A stretch of 64,000 nucleotides of DNA from Spisula solida (taxonomy: Eukaryota > Mollusca > Bivalvia > Venerida > Mactridae): NCBI GenBank assembly GCA_947247005.1, contig OX365950.1:49080761-49144760 (forward strand). Reading direction: 5' to 3'. The notes beneath the pieces were generated by a model. It did not search any database and was not told the origin of the DNA. It worked only from the letters and a program-made list of their open reading frames with translations. The number at the start of each line of letters is the position of its first letter. Within the stretch, counting starts at the first letter, position 1. Below, piece after piece: positions 11,204 through 26,200 of the stretch. Both the position numbers and the translations under genes were made by a program.

Positions 11204-14200
11204 GTACGTATATACATAATAATAAAATAAAATAATAACAATGATAAAGGCTTAATTTTACGAGGAAACTTATTTTAGAATATATATCAATCTTCCATAA
11301 GATCATCAACAATGAACTAGAAAAATAATTACGCATGAAGAATATTATAATATGTGATATTCTGGCCCACATGATGTGTCAAGGATATGAAAAAACTGTG
11401 GTGTATATATACCTACAAATAGCATATTATGCACATATAATACTGTATTTAGCTTCCCGATGTACGCAAGTTTTAAGCCAGTGTGTCATCACGTTAAACC
11501 ACATTGTGTTATTTTCAAATATTTAAATTCAATTAATGTTTCACGCTTCAGTTTGTTCCCCATTCACTGAGTCATACATTAATGATGTACAATCACGCTT
11601 ATATCGGTATTTGACTGCTGTTACAAACAAAGTTATCAAAAATTTGAAAAACATTTTTAGTACTTATCCAATGTTTAACCACTGGATAGCTTTATCCAAC
11701 TTTTATACAATTGGGTGCAGATTAATTAACTTTAAATAACGTTAGGTTGACATTTGATTGCTTTACACAAACTTGCTTTGATAATTTAACTATAGAGCAC
11801 CTTTACACTCGATCAAGTTGTAATGACGTGAGTAATACGTAATACACATATTCTCCCAAACAATGTCACTCTAAATACGTATAGGTCATAAACCACTAAA
11901 TGCATACACATACCAAAATCGGATGTCTACCGCCTTTAACGAACACAATATTTCTTATAATTATAATTATTATGATGACCCCGTGTTTTTTTGGTCTCAT
12001 TTTATAGCTGAAACATACTTCTTTTCAATGATATAGGTCTGTCAACTGGCCATAGACTTTAACATGATATAATCTGGGGCTGACAATTGTCACTTTACAT
12101 TGAGCTATAGAACAATTTTATTTAGTGGTTTGTGACCTATTCGTACATCCACATGCCATACCCCTTTGGAACATGTAGATGATTTGACACTTACTTGGGG
12201 AACATGTTAGTGTTTGCTACACAGCAAACTCCTAGCTGCAAGGATTTACTATTTACTGTTATTCTTAACCCTTTGATGACTTTTTGTCGGTTGAAACTAG
12301 GTCTTTCGGCCTTTTTGACAGCTGAAACTGGGCTATTAAGCTTTTTATAGTTGAAACTAGGTCTTTCAGCTTTTAGACGGGCTGGGACTTGGACTTTCGA
12401 CCTTTTGACAGCTAAAACTGGACCTCTAGCGGTTAAGTTTATTTTCTCGTTCTGTTTATGTTGAGCATTGTTTCGTGTAATTGTTGACTGTGTTGTTTTT
12501 GTTTGTTTTCTATGCTCGACTGTATACAAGTTGTGTGTTGCCTTCCCTGTCCGATTTTTTCATAATCTTTAAGTTCGTCAGCAAGAGCACTTACATGTAG
12601 TTGCTCTAGTCCCTTCAGAAGACGAACGTCTACTATATATATATGCACCACTTCTATCTGAGCAACTTCTACCATCGACATTATTTTTCATTAACACATT
12701 TATTATTATTTATCAGTGTAAATGATTCCTATATACTGTATACCAATGACTATATTAATGGTCAATAAGCTGAAACTTCAGTATTTTATAGCTGAAAATA
12801 GATCATTCAGCTGTTTGGCAGCTTGGACTCGGGCTTAGTGTTTAGTTAAGTGTTAAACATTGTGCCGTGTTATTGTGGTATGTGATGTTTTTATGTTTTC
12901 TGTGCTCGGGTGGTTTAGTTGAGTGCTGCCTTCCCTGTCCCGTTTTCTATCATCTTTTTGAGGTCAAACATTAAAAAATATATTGCTTTCTTTTTGTATT
13001 TACGTGCATATAATTGTATATAATCAGAGATTCACAGAAACTATTAACCAACTGAATTCTAATATGTTTGGAATAGTCTCATCTACTGCAAAAACGACGA
13101 AGCGAAGTTGCATCTAATGTACCACTATCTGACACAATATAGATTAAACTGTAATTAAAATTGGCACTTTTGTAAACGCCTTTGTAAACAAACACCATTC
13201 TACAGACTACAATATTTTCAATTGTGAAACAAAAATTGGCACTTTTGATTTGCAGTTCTCTGAAAGCGGAAGCAAATTCGCCACAAACAGACATTTAAAA
13301 TATCTCAATAAATTTAATTAAAATGTAATTGGTCCTGGAAATCTGTACAGTTTTATCTCAACTTTCTGGGAAACATGTTATCTGTTCAGAATTAAAACTG
13401 TTCAATCAATGTTAATTGAATCATTATGCATAAATAATAAATTATTGTACAGTTAATCCTCAATAATAAGACCAACATTGGAAATATTGAAAATGGTCTT
13501 CTTAAATAAAGAGTGATACATGTGTATGTACTTGACTTGAAATTGTGCATATTCATTTTGACATTACCTTATAATTGAGGTGGTCCTTAAATTGGAGTTG
13601 AATCATCTGAGTGCACAATACCTCTCCTCTAATATTGGATATAAAGTATGGTAACACTCTTCCAAATGAAGTTACATCTGGTTTAGTGATTGTTAATAAG
13701 ATGGGAACAGTTAATGTTTTAGAAGCTACTGTTTATACTCCCACATAACACTTAAAATGTTTTGGATGGTTAATACAATAACATCGTTTGAACTTCTGCA
13801 ACATGTAAGGGTTTTGCAGTTATTATGAGCTGTGTTTATTTTCTGTTCCATACACTTGAAGTTGCATATTAATCAGTTGATCGTATATATCATGCAGAAA
13901 GCAACGTGGTTCCAAACGTGATAAAAAGTTGTACATTAATGATTTGTTGCGTAGAGTTGTTCTATGGTCGTCCAAACCTTAGGAGACGAGAAAATTAAAA
14001 TTTGCTTTAATAAACATAATGCTGTGAATGAATGAATTTAATTGATGAAATATCAGTACGTTGCAAATTACTCGTACATTCACTTTGCAATTGAGACTCT
14101 TGTGAATGTAGATAACTTCTATTCCACAGATGAAACATTTTCAAATCATTTTACCAAACTACAAAACTCGTGCAGTGGAAGCGCACTACTCAAACATCAG

Positions 14201-17200
14201 CCCTGCGTTCAAGGAAAAATTACGTGACGCACGTTTCGCACCAGGTACGAAACGTTTCGTACCGTTTGCGTACCAGGTTCGATACGTGCGTCACGTTATT
14301 TTTCCCTGAACGCAGGGCTGTTTTATTTATAATCGATACACGTATGAGCAAATACAGTAAAACCTCGTTATCTCGAGGACCCATCGGGACAAGCCAAATG
14401 CTCGAGTTAAGCCAGGTGCTCGAAATATCCGAAGTCTATGATGAATTGTTGTTATGTCTAAGTGTAACTGTGTTTATAATGAAAATACGTTTGATACACG
14501 TGTTTGGTTGTTACTACGAATATTGTCATTGTTTATCAAGTCTATTATGTATATATTATGTCGCTGTATTTGATAAACCCTGTTGCCTATTTTCAGCGGG
14601 GCGCCGTTTTACTATTTTTAAGGTATTTTTTATATCAAGAATTCATTTTTTATGATATCAAGAATTCGATTTTTGTAATCGGGAAATCATTTCTTTACAT
14701 CAAAAAAAGTTTAGAAAATAGTAAACGGTGCCCCATAATATTCGCTTTCATCGCACCTACATGTAGGCCTACATGTAAATCATACAGGTAACGAATTGAA
14801 AATACATTATATGTGTATATATATGAACATTAGTTTTATCGTTGATGAAGATTATGTATGATTTTATTTCCATTCTGCTGTAAATAAACCAACTTGGAAG
14901 ATTTCCAGTTTACTGTAAGATTGTATCTGAAATTCCGACATTGATATTTCAACATGAAAACAATAATTCCTTCAGGCGACGTCGGGAGAACATTGTGCAT
15001 TGTTGCCTCATACCAAAACAAACTTACATAATTATACAATGTACAGAAAAAAGATTATTCCAGGCTATAATGCATTTCTTAACATTGTAATAAGACTTTG
15101 CTGCACGCTCATTTTTGCCACTCAAAAAGTCAGTAGTTTTGCGTTTGTACATTGGTTAGCTAGGTGATTTACTATATTTATGTTAACTTTTCAAATCATA
15201 TTTACATCTGTTATTATAATCGAACTAATGAAGAACGGTTAATCTAGCAGAAGTAATGGGAAGCAATAAGAATGCAACAAGAAGACAATTTAAAAAGCAA
15301 ATTTATTAAGGCCTCTGTTTGATAAAAAATAGTTTTGTAGTTAGCTACATTGTGGTTAAGAAAGTAACTATACGATTCATGTATGATACATTTATCACCG
15401 GCTTCAGGTTGACTTAATTGGTCTGGGAGGGTATCATTGATTTATGTTAATCCATTCGTGATGAGGACGTTAGTCTAGTCTGGATACCGACAATAAAAAA
15501 TCTAAACCATATGGTCTGTATGTGTTTATTTATTTGTCATCCTCTCTGACATACGCTTATAAAAATATAATATGACTTTGTGGTTCTTGTAGATAACCCG
15601 TTCTGAATGACAGTCAACTGGGTACTGTTTTATCAGAGCACTTACGAAAACCTTAAAGTTAACGCTCAAAATTAAATTCTTTATGATTCTTTAACAACTG
15701 CAAATTGGTGATTGATATTGTCTGTAGGGGTTTATTAACTGAATCATTATTAGTATTGAAGCTCCATTTACCACACTTCATAATTGTAAACAAATCATGA
15801 GGAACATAAATGTGATCGTAAGTTTACGATTTCGGTAAGTGCTTTATCACTGATGCGCATTGTTACCAATATTATATCCTTACCATTTTTTAATTTCAGC
15901 CCTGGACACAAATAATCTGATAGTTAAGATGCAGATATTTGAGCTGTTGTCAGCATTATGTGTATACTCTAAAGATGGGTACTATCTTACCTTGGATGCC
16001 ATAGAAAGATACAAGGTATGCTTTATTAATCACAATTGTCATTTAACAACAAGCATGTACTGGCGGAAATTCCCTTCCATGCAATCGTACGTACCATATA
16101 ATGCATCAGTTGAATCTTCCAGTGCGCCTCACAGTCTTTGGAAGTGGACGCATAGTTTGTCATATAGATTAAAAACCAGTTTCACACATAATCAAATATG
16201 GTCATTGGAAAACAGTACAATATGCGTTAATGGTCACCAAAACAATCAAGCTGTCACTTGTCTGATTAAATAAAAAAAACATTTAAAAAGTCATATATTG
16301 GACAGCTAGACATGACTGTTTGGTAACCAAGAAACAGAACTATGGTATCACGAAATTGTATCTTCCCTCGCAGTCGGAGGTCATTGGCCAAATTAGCAGG
16401 AAATCCGGATGATTACGGACTTTGCTTTGACTGACTGCATAATAATGTACCGTTTTCCGACCCCAGAAGGGTAACCCAATTTATTCTCCCCGTCCAATGG
16501 TTTTATAGGGATCGGAGAATCATCCCCCACTAACTATACATTACACAAATTAAGTGGAAATAGAACTACGAACTACTGTATCCTAGATAAGCAGATATAC
16601 AGATGCAGTCTAACCAATGTGAAAGACAAACTGTGACCAAAGTCTACTATTACAAAACCTATCTCCAAAGACCACTCATTTATCTCCCGTCAGTATCAAC
16701 GGAAAGAAACCTGTCAAGAAAGGTCATCTGTCAACAAAGATAATATATTTCTGTTCGTTCCCAAGGGTGGTCTTTACAGATAGGTTTCACTGTAGAACTC
16801 CATATAAAAATATCTACAACTGACTTTTGCTTCCCCCCGAATACTCACTATACATTATACTTCATCTCCGTGTTGATGGTTTTACCAATGATACATATTA
16901 TCTATAGATCAAGGTGTAAAGTTTCAGCCGAAAGTTTGTTCATGTACATCTCGCTATGCGAATACCTCACATTTGATCTTCTACTGATTCATCATAATCC
17001 TATGGAACGATTGTTTCATCAACTTCAGCGTCTGGTTGATTTGATGATTAATATTATAAAAACATTGACAGTTAACAGATGTTTGTGCGATATCAGGGAA
17101 TCCCGTCGTGTATTAGAATCAGAACATGGCTTGGATATACCTTGTTAAATATAATATTCGAATATATGGAGGGTCTGACTCGAGGATTTCTAAACATCTA

Positions 17201-20200
17201 GTATCGAGTTTCGAGTTGAATTTATCGAGTTTCAAGTTGAAAATATCGAGTTTCGAGTTGAAAATATCGAGTTTCGAGTTGAATTTATCGAGTTTCGAGT
17301 TGAATTTATCGAGTTTCGAGTCGAAAATATCGAATTTCGAGTTTAAATTCTCGAGTTTCGAGTTGAATTTATCGTGTTTCGAGTTGGAAATATCGAGTTG
17401 AATTTGTCGAGTTTCGAGTTGAAATTTTCGAGTTTCGAGTAGCAGGTATCGCAGTTACAATGTGCAGTTTGCAGTACTCATAAATTGCATTTTGTTGGTA
17501 ACTATTGCAGGTTGCAAACTTAGTCAATATGCGTTTTAAGTTATGATTTGTGGGTTGTTGGTTATCACATTATTTTTTATGATACATTTTATTTTCTTAT
17601 AGTTTATACTAATTTATTTATTTTCAATTGCAAAACAAGTTCTTACAACTTAGATTAATCGCTCTCGAGACTCATTCCAGATGGAATCAACTTCGTAGAG
17701 AGAGGGGCAATGTAAAGTGAAGTGTTTTGCCTAAGGACAAAAACACACATGGTGGCTTAGAGGATTGAACTCGGGACCTTTCGATCTTGAGGTGAACACG
17801 TTACCACTGCACAACCGCCACATATTTTCTTATTTTATCAACCCTAGAGATTCACTTTTGACTTTATTGGAACTGCATATTTTGTACTGCTGGTAATAAT
17901 TTTACTACTTTTTACTCCTGGAACTCGAATAGGTTAAATATTTAGCAGTTTTACACTTTTTTAAACCGACTGGCACTTACCCAACCCTATATTAAATGAC
18001 AGGACCATCTTACATACACTGCTTCTTTAAAAGACAAGAAACCAACATGCCCTAACTTTTGGGCACTTTTTGCATCTGGAGTGAGTTACCCATTCCCCCC
18101 ACCCCATTCAGCACAAAATTTTCATTCAATTTCAAGAAATATATTACTGGTATAGAAGCAGTATCTGACAGAAAATTATGTTTTTGTTTGCATATTTTAA
18201 TTTTCTTCAGTGTGAGTCAGCAAAATAAAAATGCTTAGATTCTCTAATAGGTTGAAACATGGTTACCAAAGTACCTTTACGACTAAGCTGAACTTTTGTT
18301 TGGTTCCATTCAGTGTTGCCAAAATAGGGGCTCAAAATGGGATAAAAAATATATCATAATTTGTCACCTAAAAAAATTTAACTCGAAAATCGATATTTCC
18401 AACTCGAAACTCGATAATTTCAACTCGATACTCGATAAATTCAACTCGAAACTCGATAATTTCAACTCGAAACTCGATAAATTCAACTCGAAACTCGATA
18501 ATTTCAACTCGATACTCGATGTATAGTAAATCTCGTCTGACTCATGTACACATTGCATTGGATAGAAAGCTCAAGTCAAGTCAAATTTATTCAGCAACCG
18601 GCATGGCGTATCTTTGGCATTACAAAATACAATGTATATAAAACATTGGCATACATTATCAACTGTGAACAATGCATACATCATTGGCATGCATTACAAT
18701 AATAATAATAATAAATAATAATGACTTTATTTTACGAGGAAACTCATTTGACAATTAAATTAAAAGGCAATCTTCCATGAGATCCCCAACAATAAACAGT
18801 TGAACAAGAACACTAGTACATAAAATGAAGAAAGCATAATGGCAATTTGGCCCATATGACAATATAACAACTATTTAAGGTCACAAGTAACCCACTCCAA
18901 ACAACAACTGGAATTATCATAATATACTGGTGCTCGTACCCCGAATCTGTCTTCATCAGCGAAATATTAAATGTGTCTGCTTAAAATACGGATTTGTTGT
19001 TAAAATGAACATATTGAATCCATTCATAATATTATGTTTACGTGAATGTTAGTTTATTTATATCATGTACCGTATTTAAACGCATGTATGTTTTTCCATT
19101 CACGATACATATAATGCTTTATTTTGTTCCATGTTTATCCATATTTATGTTATATTCTTTTTTCATTACATTTATTTAATGTTGTACATACTTTTGTTTA
19201 TCATGAGAAACTATACAGTTTAAATGAATAAACTATCTATCAAAGACAATGGCTGCTAAAAACTCTTGAATGCTGCAAACATACTGCAAATTGGTATCTT
19301 ACTATCTTGGCTGCTAAAGACATATTATACATGTAGTTAGTTAAAGTAAGTGAACACTAATACATACAGTGTATTGCCTTCAGAGTGTGAATTTGCCATA
19401 TTATTACTTGCCTCGTTAGAGCCACAGCCACACGATTTAAAATGCTTTAAACATAAATTATTTTCAATTGAATTGTGAAGATCAATAAAAAAACACCTCT
19501 AATATTGCGGTTTGATCCTGTTTTTTGGGTGTGCATTTATTGTAAACAACCGCAGTCGTGTTTATGTTATCTTTGCCATTCTGAACGCCAGGATTATGTT
19601 AAACTATCCTGTGCGAATCACAGGTAACTGTATCATTGATAAAAGTAAAAGGTTTTTTTTATAAAATTTATGATATCTTAGATATTACAATTTTTTATAA
19701 AAAAAATATTTCTTTGTTTACTCTTTATTTATGATACAGTTACCTGTGGTGCGAATTACATATGTTGTACATAGCTATCATCATGTGTATCTAAATATAT
19801 TTTCTCTTCATCGATTAAAATAGAAACATAATTCACACGTCATTCTGTTTCAAACATCTATCGAGTATTTCAATGTTTTGGGTGCGTCTGGTTTGCATGA
19901 AATCGTTTCTAAATACTGCATTGAATTCACGTAATGAATGCACGTATGAAGTTAAAACTTTAAATTTATGACTAAACACAATATTTGTTTGGCATCACTT
20001 ACCCATGAAACCCAAAAATAATATTATAATTCGCTTTCGAATAAGATCGTCAAAGTATGAATATGCTGCTTACAAATAAAAGCTTGTAGCTGCTTTGTGA
20101 ATACTTACCTAGACTACCTTCCACTGAGGATTTTTGCCTCGGCGATGTACTTCCGATTTAAATTAATGCGTTATCAGGACATCAGGAACAGGTCCATTGT

Positions 20201-23200
20201 GGTCCAGGGGAAGCTTTTGGGAAGTCATGAGCCAATTTGTGATATAGGAAGGAATCGTAATGAATCGGGTGGTATCGGGAGAACTTCGCCGATGAGGAAT
20301 TCCTCAGTGGGTCCCAGGTTTAACCTTATTAGCATTTTGTTCATTTTATTCACAGAGTTGGCAGAAACTGCCGTACAGAATGTTAGTCTTGGTCAATGAA
20401 ATCCGCAAATCAGAAATGACGACCTACAAAACAACGCTGATGGCGCTGGTGAATTCAATCATATTTGCAAATGAAAATATTCGAGATAGAGTGAGAATCC
20501 GCAACGAATTTATAGGTAATGTATACTTTACTTGGACGTCTCAGTGTCACGATGTTTTGGACGTCTCAGTGTCAAATACAGTGGCCATGACGTCTTGCTA
20601 AAGCCCTTGTTACTCGCTAGCACCAACAACTTAGGGGATGCCGATTTATTTGAATTGGACATAATTATAAGCGCGCTATGTGAACGTTCGACTTATGGAA
20701 TGAATAGGAGTATGTACATAGATCTATAGACGGGGCACTCGATCGTTCAGTTGACATACTTCCACCCATATCCCTGAGTTCAAAATTTTCCAATTTGATA
20801 ATGTTGGCAATTAGAACTACAGAATATCATTTATAGGCTAGCATATAGTAATTTTAAAAGAAACGGAAGCTTGGAGAGGGCCGATATCTAATGTTGGAAT
20901 AACTTGTTCCCGATCCTTTGTAATGAATGTAACTTTGTCAAAGTTTCTCTGGTTTTACTTTGATGATATGTTTTGTGCATGCAAACCATTTGTATTGTTG
21001 TTAAAATTCATGCAATGAAATATGATTAAACTAAACTATGAAAGCTTGCTACAGCATCGAAATGAAATGTCACAATGAAGTTATAAGCAGTTTTGTTATT
21101 TTAACTGGTATGAAAACACGCGTGTAATGTTGTTATCATTGGGGATATTATGACAATCTTCATCCATTTTACGAGCCGGTGACATTTTAACGGAGGAGGG
21201 GTATTTGGTACGATTAACTGTACGTGTTGATTGATACAAAGGCATGCGTCTTGTACATGTTGCATCTTTATTCAAGTCAAAAAGATTATATTAAGTCAGA
21301 CAAGGAAGGCAGCACTCAACTTAACCAGCCGAGCACAGAAAACATTAAAACACACAAAACACAATGCCCAACTGAACCAACCGAGCACAGGAAACATAAA
21401 ACATATAAAGACACAATGCCCAACTAAACAAGCGCAGATCCGCCCAAGTCCAAGCTATCGAAAAGTACAATAAATGGTAACTAGCTAAATGACCCAGTTT
21501 CCACAGCAAAAGGACTATAATGCCCCGCTTGAGCTGTAAGAAATCTTAAAACGAAGAAGTGACCAACACACTACCGATCAAGAAAATTAAACGCCCCTTG
21601 TCTCATTGTTTAAAAGCTGAATAGAAAAGATTCAGCCAACAATAGGCAGAAAGCCAACGCTGAATGACCTAGTCACTACAACAGTAAAACTGCTGAACTA
21701 CATAGTATTGGCAGCCTTAAGTCTCAAAAGTTAAGTAACAGTATTAAAACGTTGAAAGGCCCGATTTCAGCAACAAAGTTTTCAAGTCAAGTCAAGTCAA
21801 ATCGCTTTTATTCACTCATTTCATGTTAACATGAAAAAATGAGGTGACAAAAAGTCACAATATTTTTACAAAATACTTCAGCACTAATGCATAACAATGA
21901 CTACTTATATAAGACTATGCACTTTATGGCTTTAATGTCATTACTCACATCATTGTGTACAACAAGGAGACGATCAGAACTATTTTAAAAGTTCCAGAAC
22001 TTGCATTCCATAGCCAGGAATTTGCCTTGAATATAATTCGAAAATTCCAATCCCTCCCATGGCAATAAAAAATTGGAATACATGTAAACAGAAATTCGTC
22101 AGTTAACCATGCAGTAAGCACAACCTGCCAACAAACACGAATTCTGTGGTTTCCATTCATGGAAAAAGATAAACAAGTCTTAACTTGTTCAACTTTCAAG
22201 AAAAGAACGTGTATAGTTAATGAACCTACTGGCCCACATACTGAATGAAGTGTTGTTTTAATGCTGAAACTATTCAGATTATGTATATTTGAAGCATACA
22301 GAGATGTTTTGCCAAGCCTTGTTAACCTACTGACAGTGATTATATCCACTTCAGTCACTTATATATAAGTATATGATCACATTCTTGTATCATCTTCTGA
22401 GTGAATAAAACGAATCGACCAAAATAACCTCATGTGGTCAAGAGCAAAGCGTGAGAAAGTCACTAAAATAGACCACTATTTCTAAATATTCAATTTCTCA
22501 GTTCTTAAAACCGCCTACATAAAGTGAAAGATGAATGGATATATTAAGGGCCGTATTTTGCTGTCCCTTTCATATTCTGTTTTGGACTTATTCGGTAAAC
22601 ATTTAGTTAACGTGAAATTGAAACAATGGTTGCTAGGAGATATAGATTTGATCGATCTAAATGTAAGTTTATATCAAGTTCTTGGATTTTGGAACTCGTG
22701 GTATTAATTAATTTAGGTGGACTACCGGAACTGTTGAATGTAGTGTCACATAATTCCATTAACTCAAATTCTCGTTATAGGAGCATACTTTAGTTACTAC
22801 TCGCATTGGACGGCATTGAGCCGCCATACATGCTCATACAATTTTTATTCGACAAGCAGCGACTGTAGGCACGTTAAACTATAATGCAGAATTTAAAACT
22901 TGATGCTTCTAAACAAAACAAAAACCAACCATATTTAAATTTACATTTGAAAAAACTCTTATAAGTGTGCTTAGATTTAAATAAACAAACCAGTGCGTCG
23001 TATTTAACTTTTTGATATCTATGTCGACAAATTCGATTTTTTAAAATATCAATGTATTGTCTTCAAACCATATAATTATGTTTTAATAAATGAATTGTCT
23101 ACTAAGTATGTCGTATCTTGTAATACAGCACTAGACCTGTTAGACACAATCAGCTGTCTGCGAGGTGAAGATGATGATGTTCTACAAGTCCAATGCGATG

Positions 23201-26200
23201 TGTTCGAAGAAGAACTTAATGCTGACAATGAGGCGCTTGAAGATGCCAAGTCTGCTCAAGTTAACCTGAACGATCCACTTTCTGTTTTCACATCTCTTCA
23301 TAAAAAGGTAGGTTTGACATTTTAGCCACATATACCGAGAGTAAAGTAAACGTATTCTTCTTAATTTCTTTTTAAAATAAAATATTATAGCAAGCAAATA
23401 TTTCTGATCAAAACGCAATGTTTTTACCATTACCTTAATGATTTTGATTAACACAAATATTTCTAAATATTACGATGTAGTAAAAGTAGTGATGGTGTTC
23501 ACTGGTACAAGAACCTAAGCGTTTGTTCATTTTGCTGAAATAATAAACGTAACGTAATATAGTTATTGTATTGCAAATTTAGGTATTTTTGATAGCACCT
23601 TTAATGTAATAGTACTTTTAATCTAATTATTTATGATAATTCATTATACTCAAACGGTGTTTCAAACTCAACTATTCTCGATCGTTTATTGTACTCAGCT
23701 TTTAAGATAAGTTATTTTATTTATGATTTTATCTTCAGTCACTAATTGACACCTTTATATTCCAGTTGGACGGTACACCATTAAGTGCTCCATTCCTAGG
23801 TATTCTACACGGCTTGCTTCAGATTGAGTCGCAAGGTTCACAATGGTAGGTACTATTTCTGCTGAAACATTACTATTCATATCCATCACTTTCCATTACG
23901 GTAATCATACTTTCTGTACGCCAAGTGCAGTATGTCAGTTTTGATTTAAACAGTTTGTGTGATTTGAATATGAAATTCTAAATGTGTTATTTTTATATTT
24001 ATAAAACTGTTGTCACTAACTATAATTCTTTAATTCATTATTAATATCAAACTGACCCTCCAACAGTTTGGGTAAACTATTTTCTATATTAATAACCGTG
24101 TTGTTTTAGTCTTATTAATTTCATTCATTGTTTATTTCAGCGAGACTGTATGGAACCTTGTTGAGCGTTTAGTGCAAGAAGCTGTTAACACGGACACATT
24201 CAAGGACCATGATAAAGGGTTGCAGAAGTTCAAGGACGGACAGAATACTAAACGAGACCAAGACGCTCAAACAGACATTACTCTGGACAAAGATGCTGAT
24301 GCTAAGTTTACTACAGACAATGTCGCATCGACTCAAGAAGGTGCACAAGCAGCAGCACCACCACCGCCGCCGCCTCCACCTCCACCACCAGGTGTTCAAC
24401 CACCTCCAGCTCCCCCAGCACCACCTGTTCCTGGTGTGCCGTGTCCTCCACCACCACCGCCACCACCCGGAGTTCCAGGTGTCCCAACACCGCCACCCCC
24501 ACCAGGAGTGCCAGGGGCCCCACCACCGCCACCACCTCCTGGGCCACCTGGAGCCCCACCTCCACCACCTCCACCCGGAGTCCCCGGTGCACCACCCCCA
24601 CCAGGAAGCACACCGGCTGTACCTGCAGAGCCTCAACCTGTACCCATTGAAACACCAAGACCGTCCAAGAAAATGAAAACATTCGCTTGGAACAAGATTC
24701 CCCAGTTTTCTTTCAAAAGTAAGTTCAAGTTTTAATCACAAATGTAAGTTTAGTCACAGGAACTTGCATGATTTTTTTTTTGAAAAACATTTCAATATTG
24801 TAGAGCCTGTCTTAAAATATATTTTAATACAGGCTCTACAGAAGTGAAAAAAAATCCCTGACTGGCTCATATTTCTTTTGGTGATCGCATTATTCGATAT
24901 AAACAGCTAAATTATTTCTTATAAACTCGTATTTTATTATTCCGGAAGAGATATTACATATTATAATTTTGGTTCGAGTCATTATCTTACTTATCTAATT
25001 GTCACTATTCGGAAATACAATTCGAAATGTGATATTTTTATCACATAGTGTAGGGAATGATGTAGGGCTGAGCTATATCTTACTAATGAATATTTTATTA
25101 TTCTTAGATATAATTTTCACTATTCGGAAATACAATTCGAAATGTGATATTTTTATCACAGAGCGTAGGGAATGATGTAGGACTGAGCTATATCTTACTA
25201 ATGAATATTTTATTGTTCTTAAATATAATTTTCACTATTCGGAAATACAATTCAAAATATGATATTTTTATCAGAGAGTGTAGAAAATGATGAATAGCTG
25301 AACTATATTTTACTAATGAATACTTTATTATTCTGAAATGTTTTTTATGATTCTGAAATATGATTTGTTATGTTTCTTGTAGAGAGTGTATGGACTAATG
25401 AAGATCAGGGGTGGTATTCAATATTGATCTTATTTAATTGGAGCATAAGAATAGCCAATAATATCACCTGTTACTGACCAAGAGTTTATTATGGTGTGAT
25501 CAGATTGGTTGTATACTTTGTTTAATTTCTTGTAGAGTATATGGTATGATGAATAGCTGAGCTTTATCTCACTAATGAATCTTTTATTATTCTGAAATAC
25601 TTGTTGATGATCTTGAAATATAATTTATTGTATTTCTTGCAGAGAGTGTTTGGAATGATGTACTTCAAATGGATGATAAGGTCGATGTAGATTACAGTAA
25701 ATTTGAAGAAATGTTTTCCAAAAAAGAAGTCGAACCCAAACCAGCATTAACAGTTGAAAACGAGGGTAACATAGCGAGAAGAAACTCAGGACATAACACC
25801 GAGGTTGGTACATGTGTTTCTCATGTTAGTAATATAATCATAGGTGAGCTACTGAGAAAAGGAGGCATAAGAACTCAAATGATTAAAATTATATATGTTG
25901 TAGTACGTAATTTTTGTGGTGAACGACAACTTGATTCCATAGTCGGTTATAATAATGCACCAGTTCTAACATCATAGCCATGCCTGAGGAAGATGCAAAC
26001 ATGTATGTTGTCTTAGAAGGCGATGACCTTACTGATAAGTGTTAAAAGTTCAAACCTGAACTTGCACATTTTCAGTCTTACTGTTTATTTTCTTGACCTA
26101 ACGAAATAACAGTTGTAGACCTGTAAAATTTGAATAATCTATAATAGCAAGATGTCGGTCGTTGCTTATAGAATTATTATGTGATATATGTATAAAAGTA

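Larger units (their letters stand above)
11204..15899 (+). other. INF2-like intron 1
   Basis: About 4.7 kb from donor GTACGT to acceptor TTTCAG. Holds a retroposon-tail repeat directly after the donor, a degenerate repeat at 12270-12960, two foldback MITEs, a pogo-like terminus and a MITE ending close to the acceptor. No coding exon seen; open frames in it are short and unrelated to known families. Confidence 0.7.
16016..20355 (+). other. INF2-like intron 2
   Basis: About 4.3 kb. Holds the foldback element with an internal SINE, a retroposon-tail repeat, two MITEs and a SINE relic around 16345-16410 related to the element at 37617. No coding sequence recognised. Confidence 0.7.

Noticed and set aside
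17126..17401. Heptad-like [13 protein letters not shown] open frame resembling a coiled coil
   Set aside because: Created by the 21-bp satellite in the foldback element; the opposite array gives the mirror frame.
24169..24682. Gly/Trp/Val-rich - strand frames and a His/Leu-rich second + frame
   Set aside because: Shadows of the proline-rich FH1 coding exon.
25804..25808. Alternative exon 7 donor at 25808 (TTG|GTACAT)
   Set aside because: It would leave phase 1 and break the frame with exon 8, whose acceptor needs phase 0; 25804 is weaker in consensus but fits the conserved protein.
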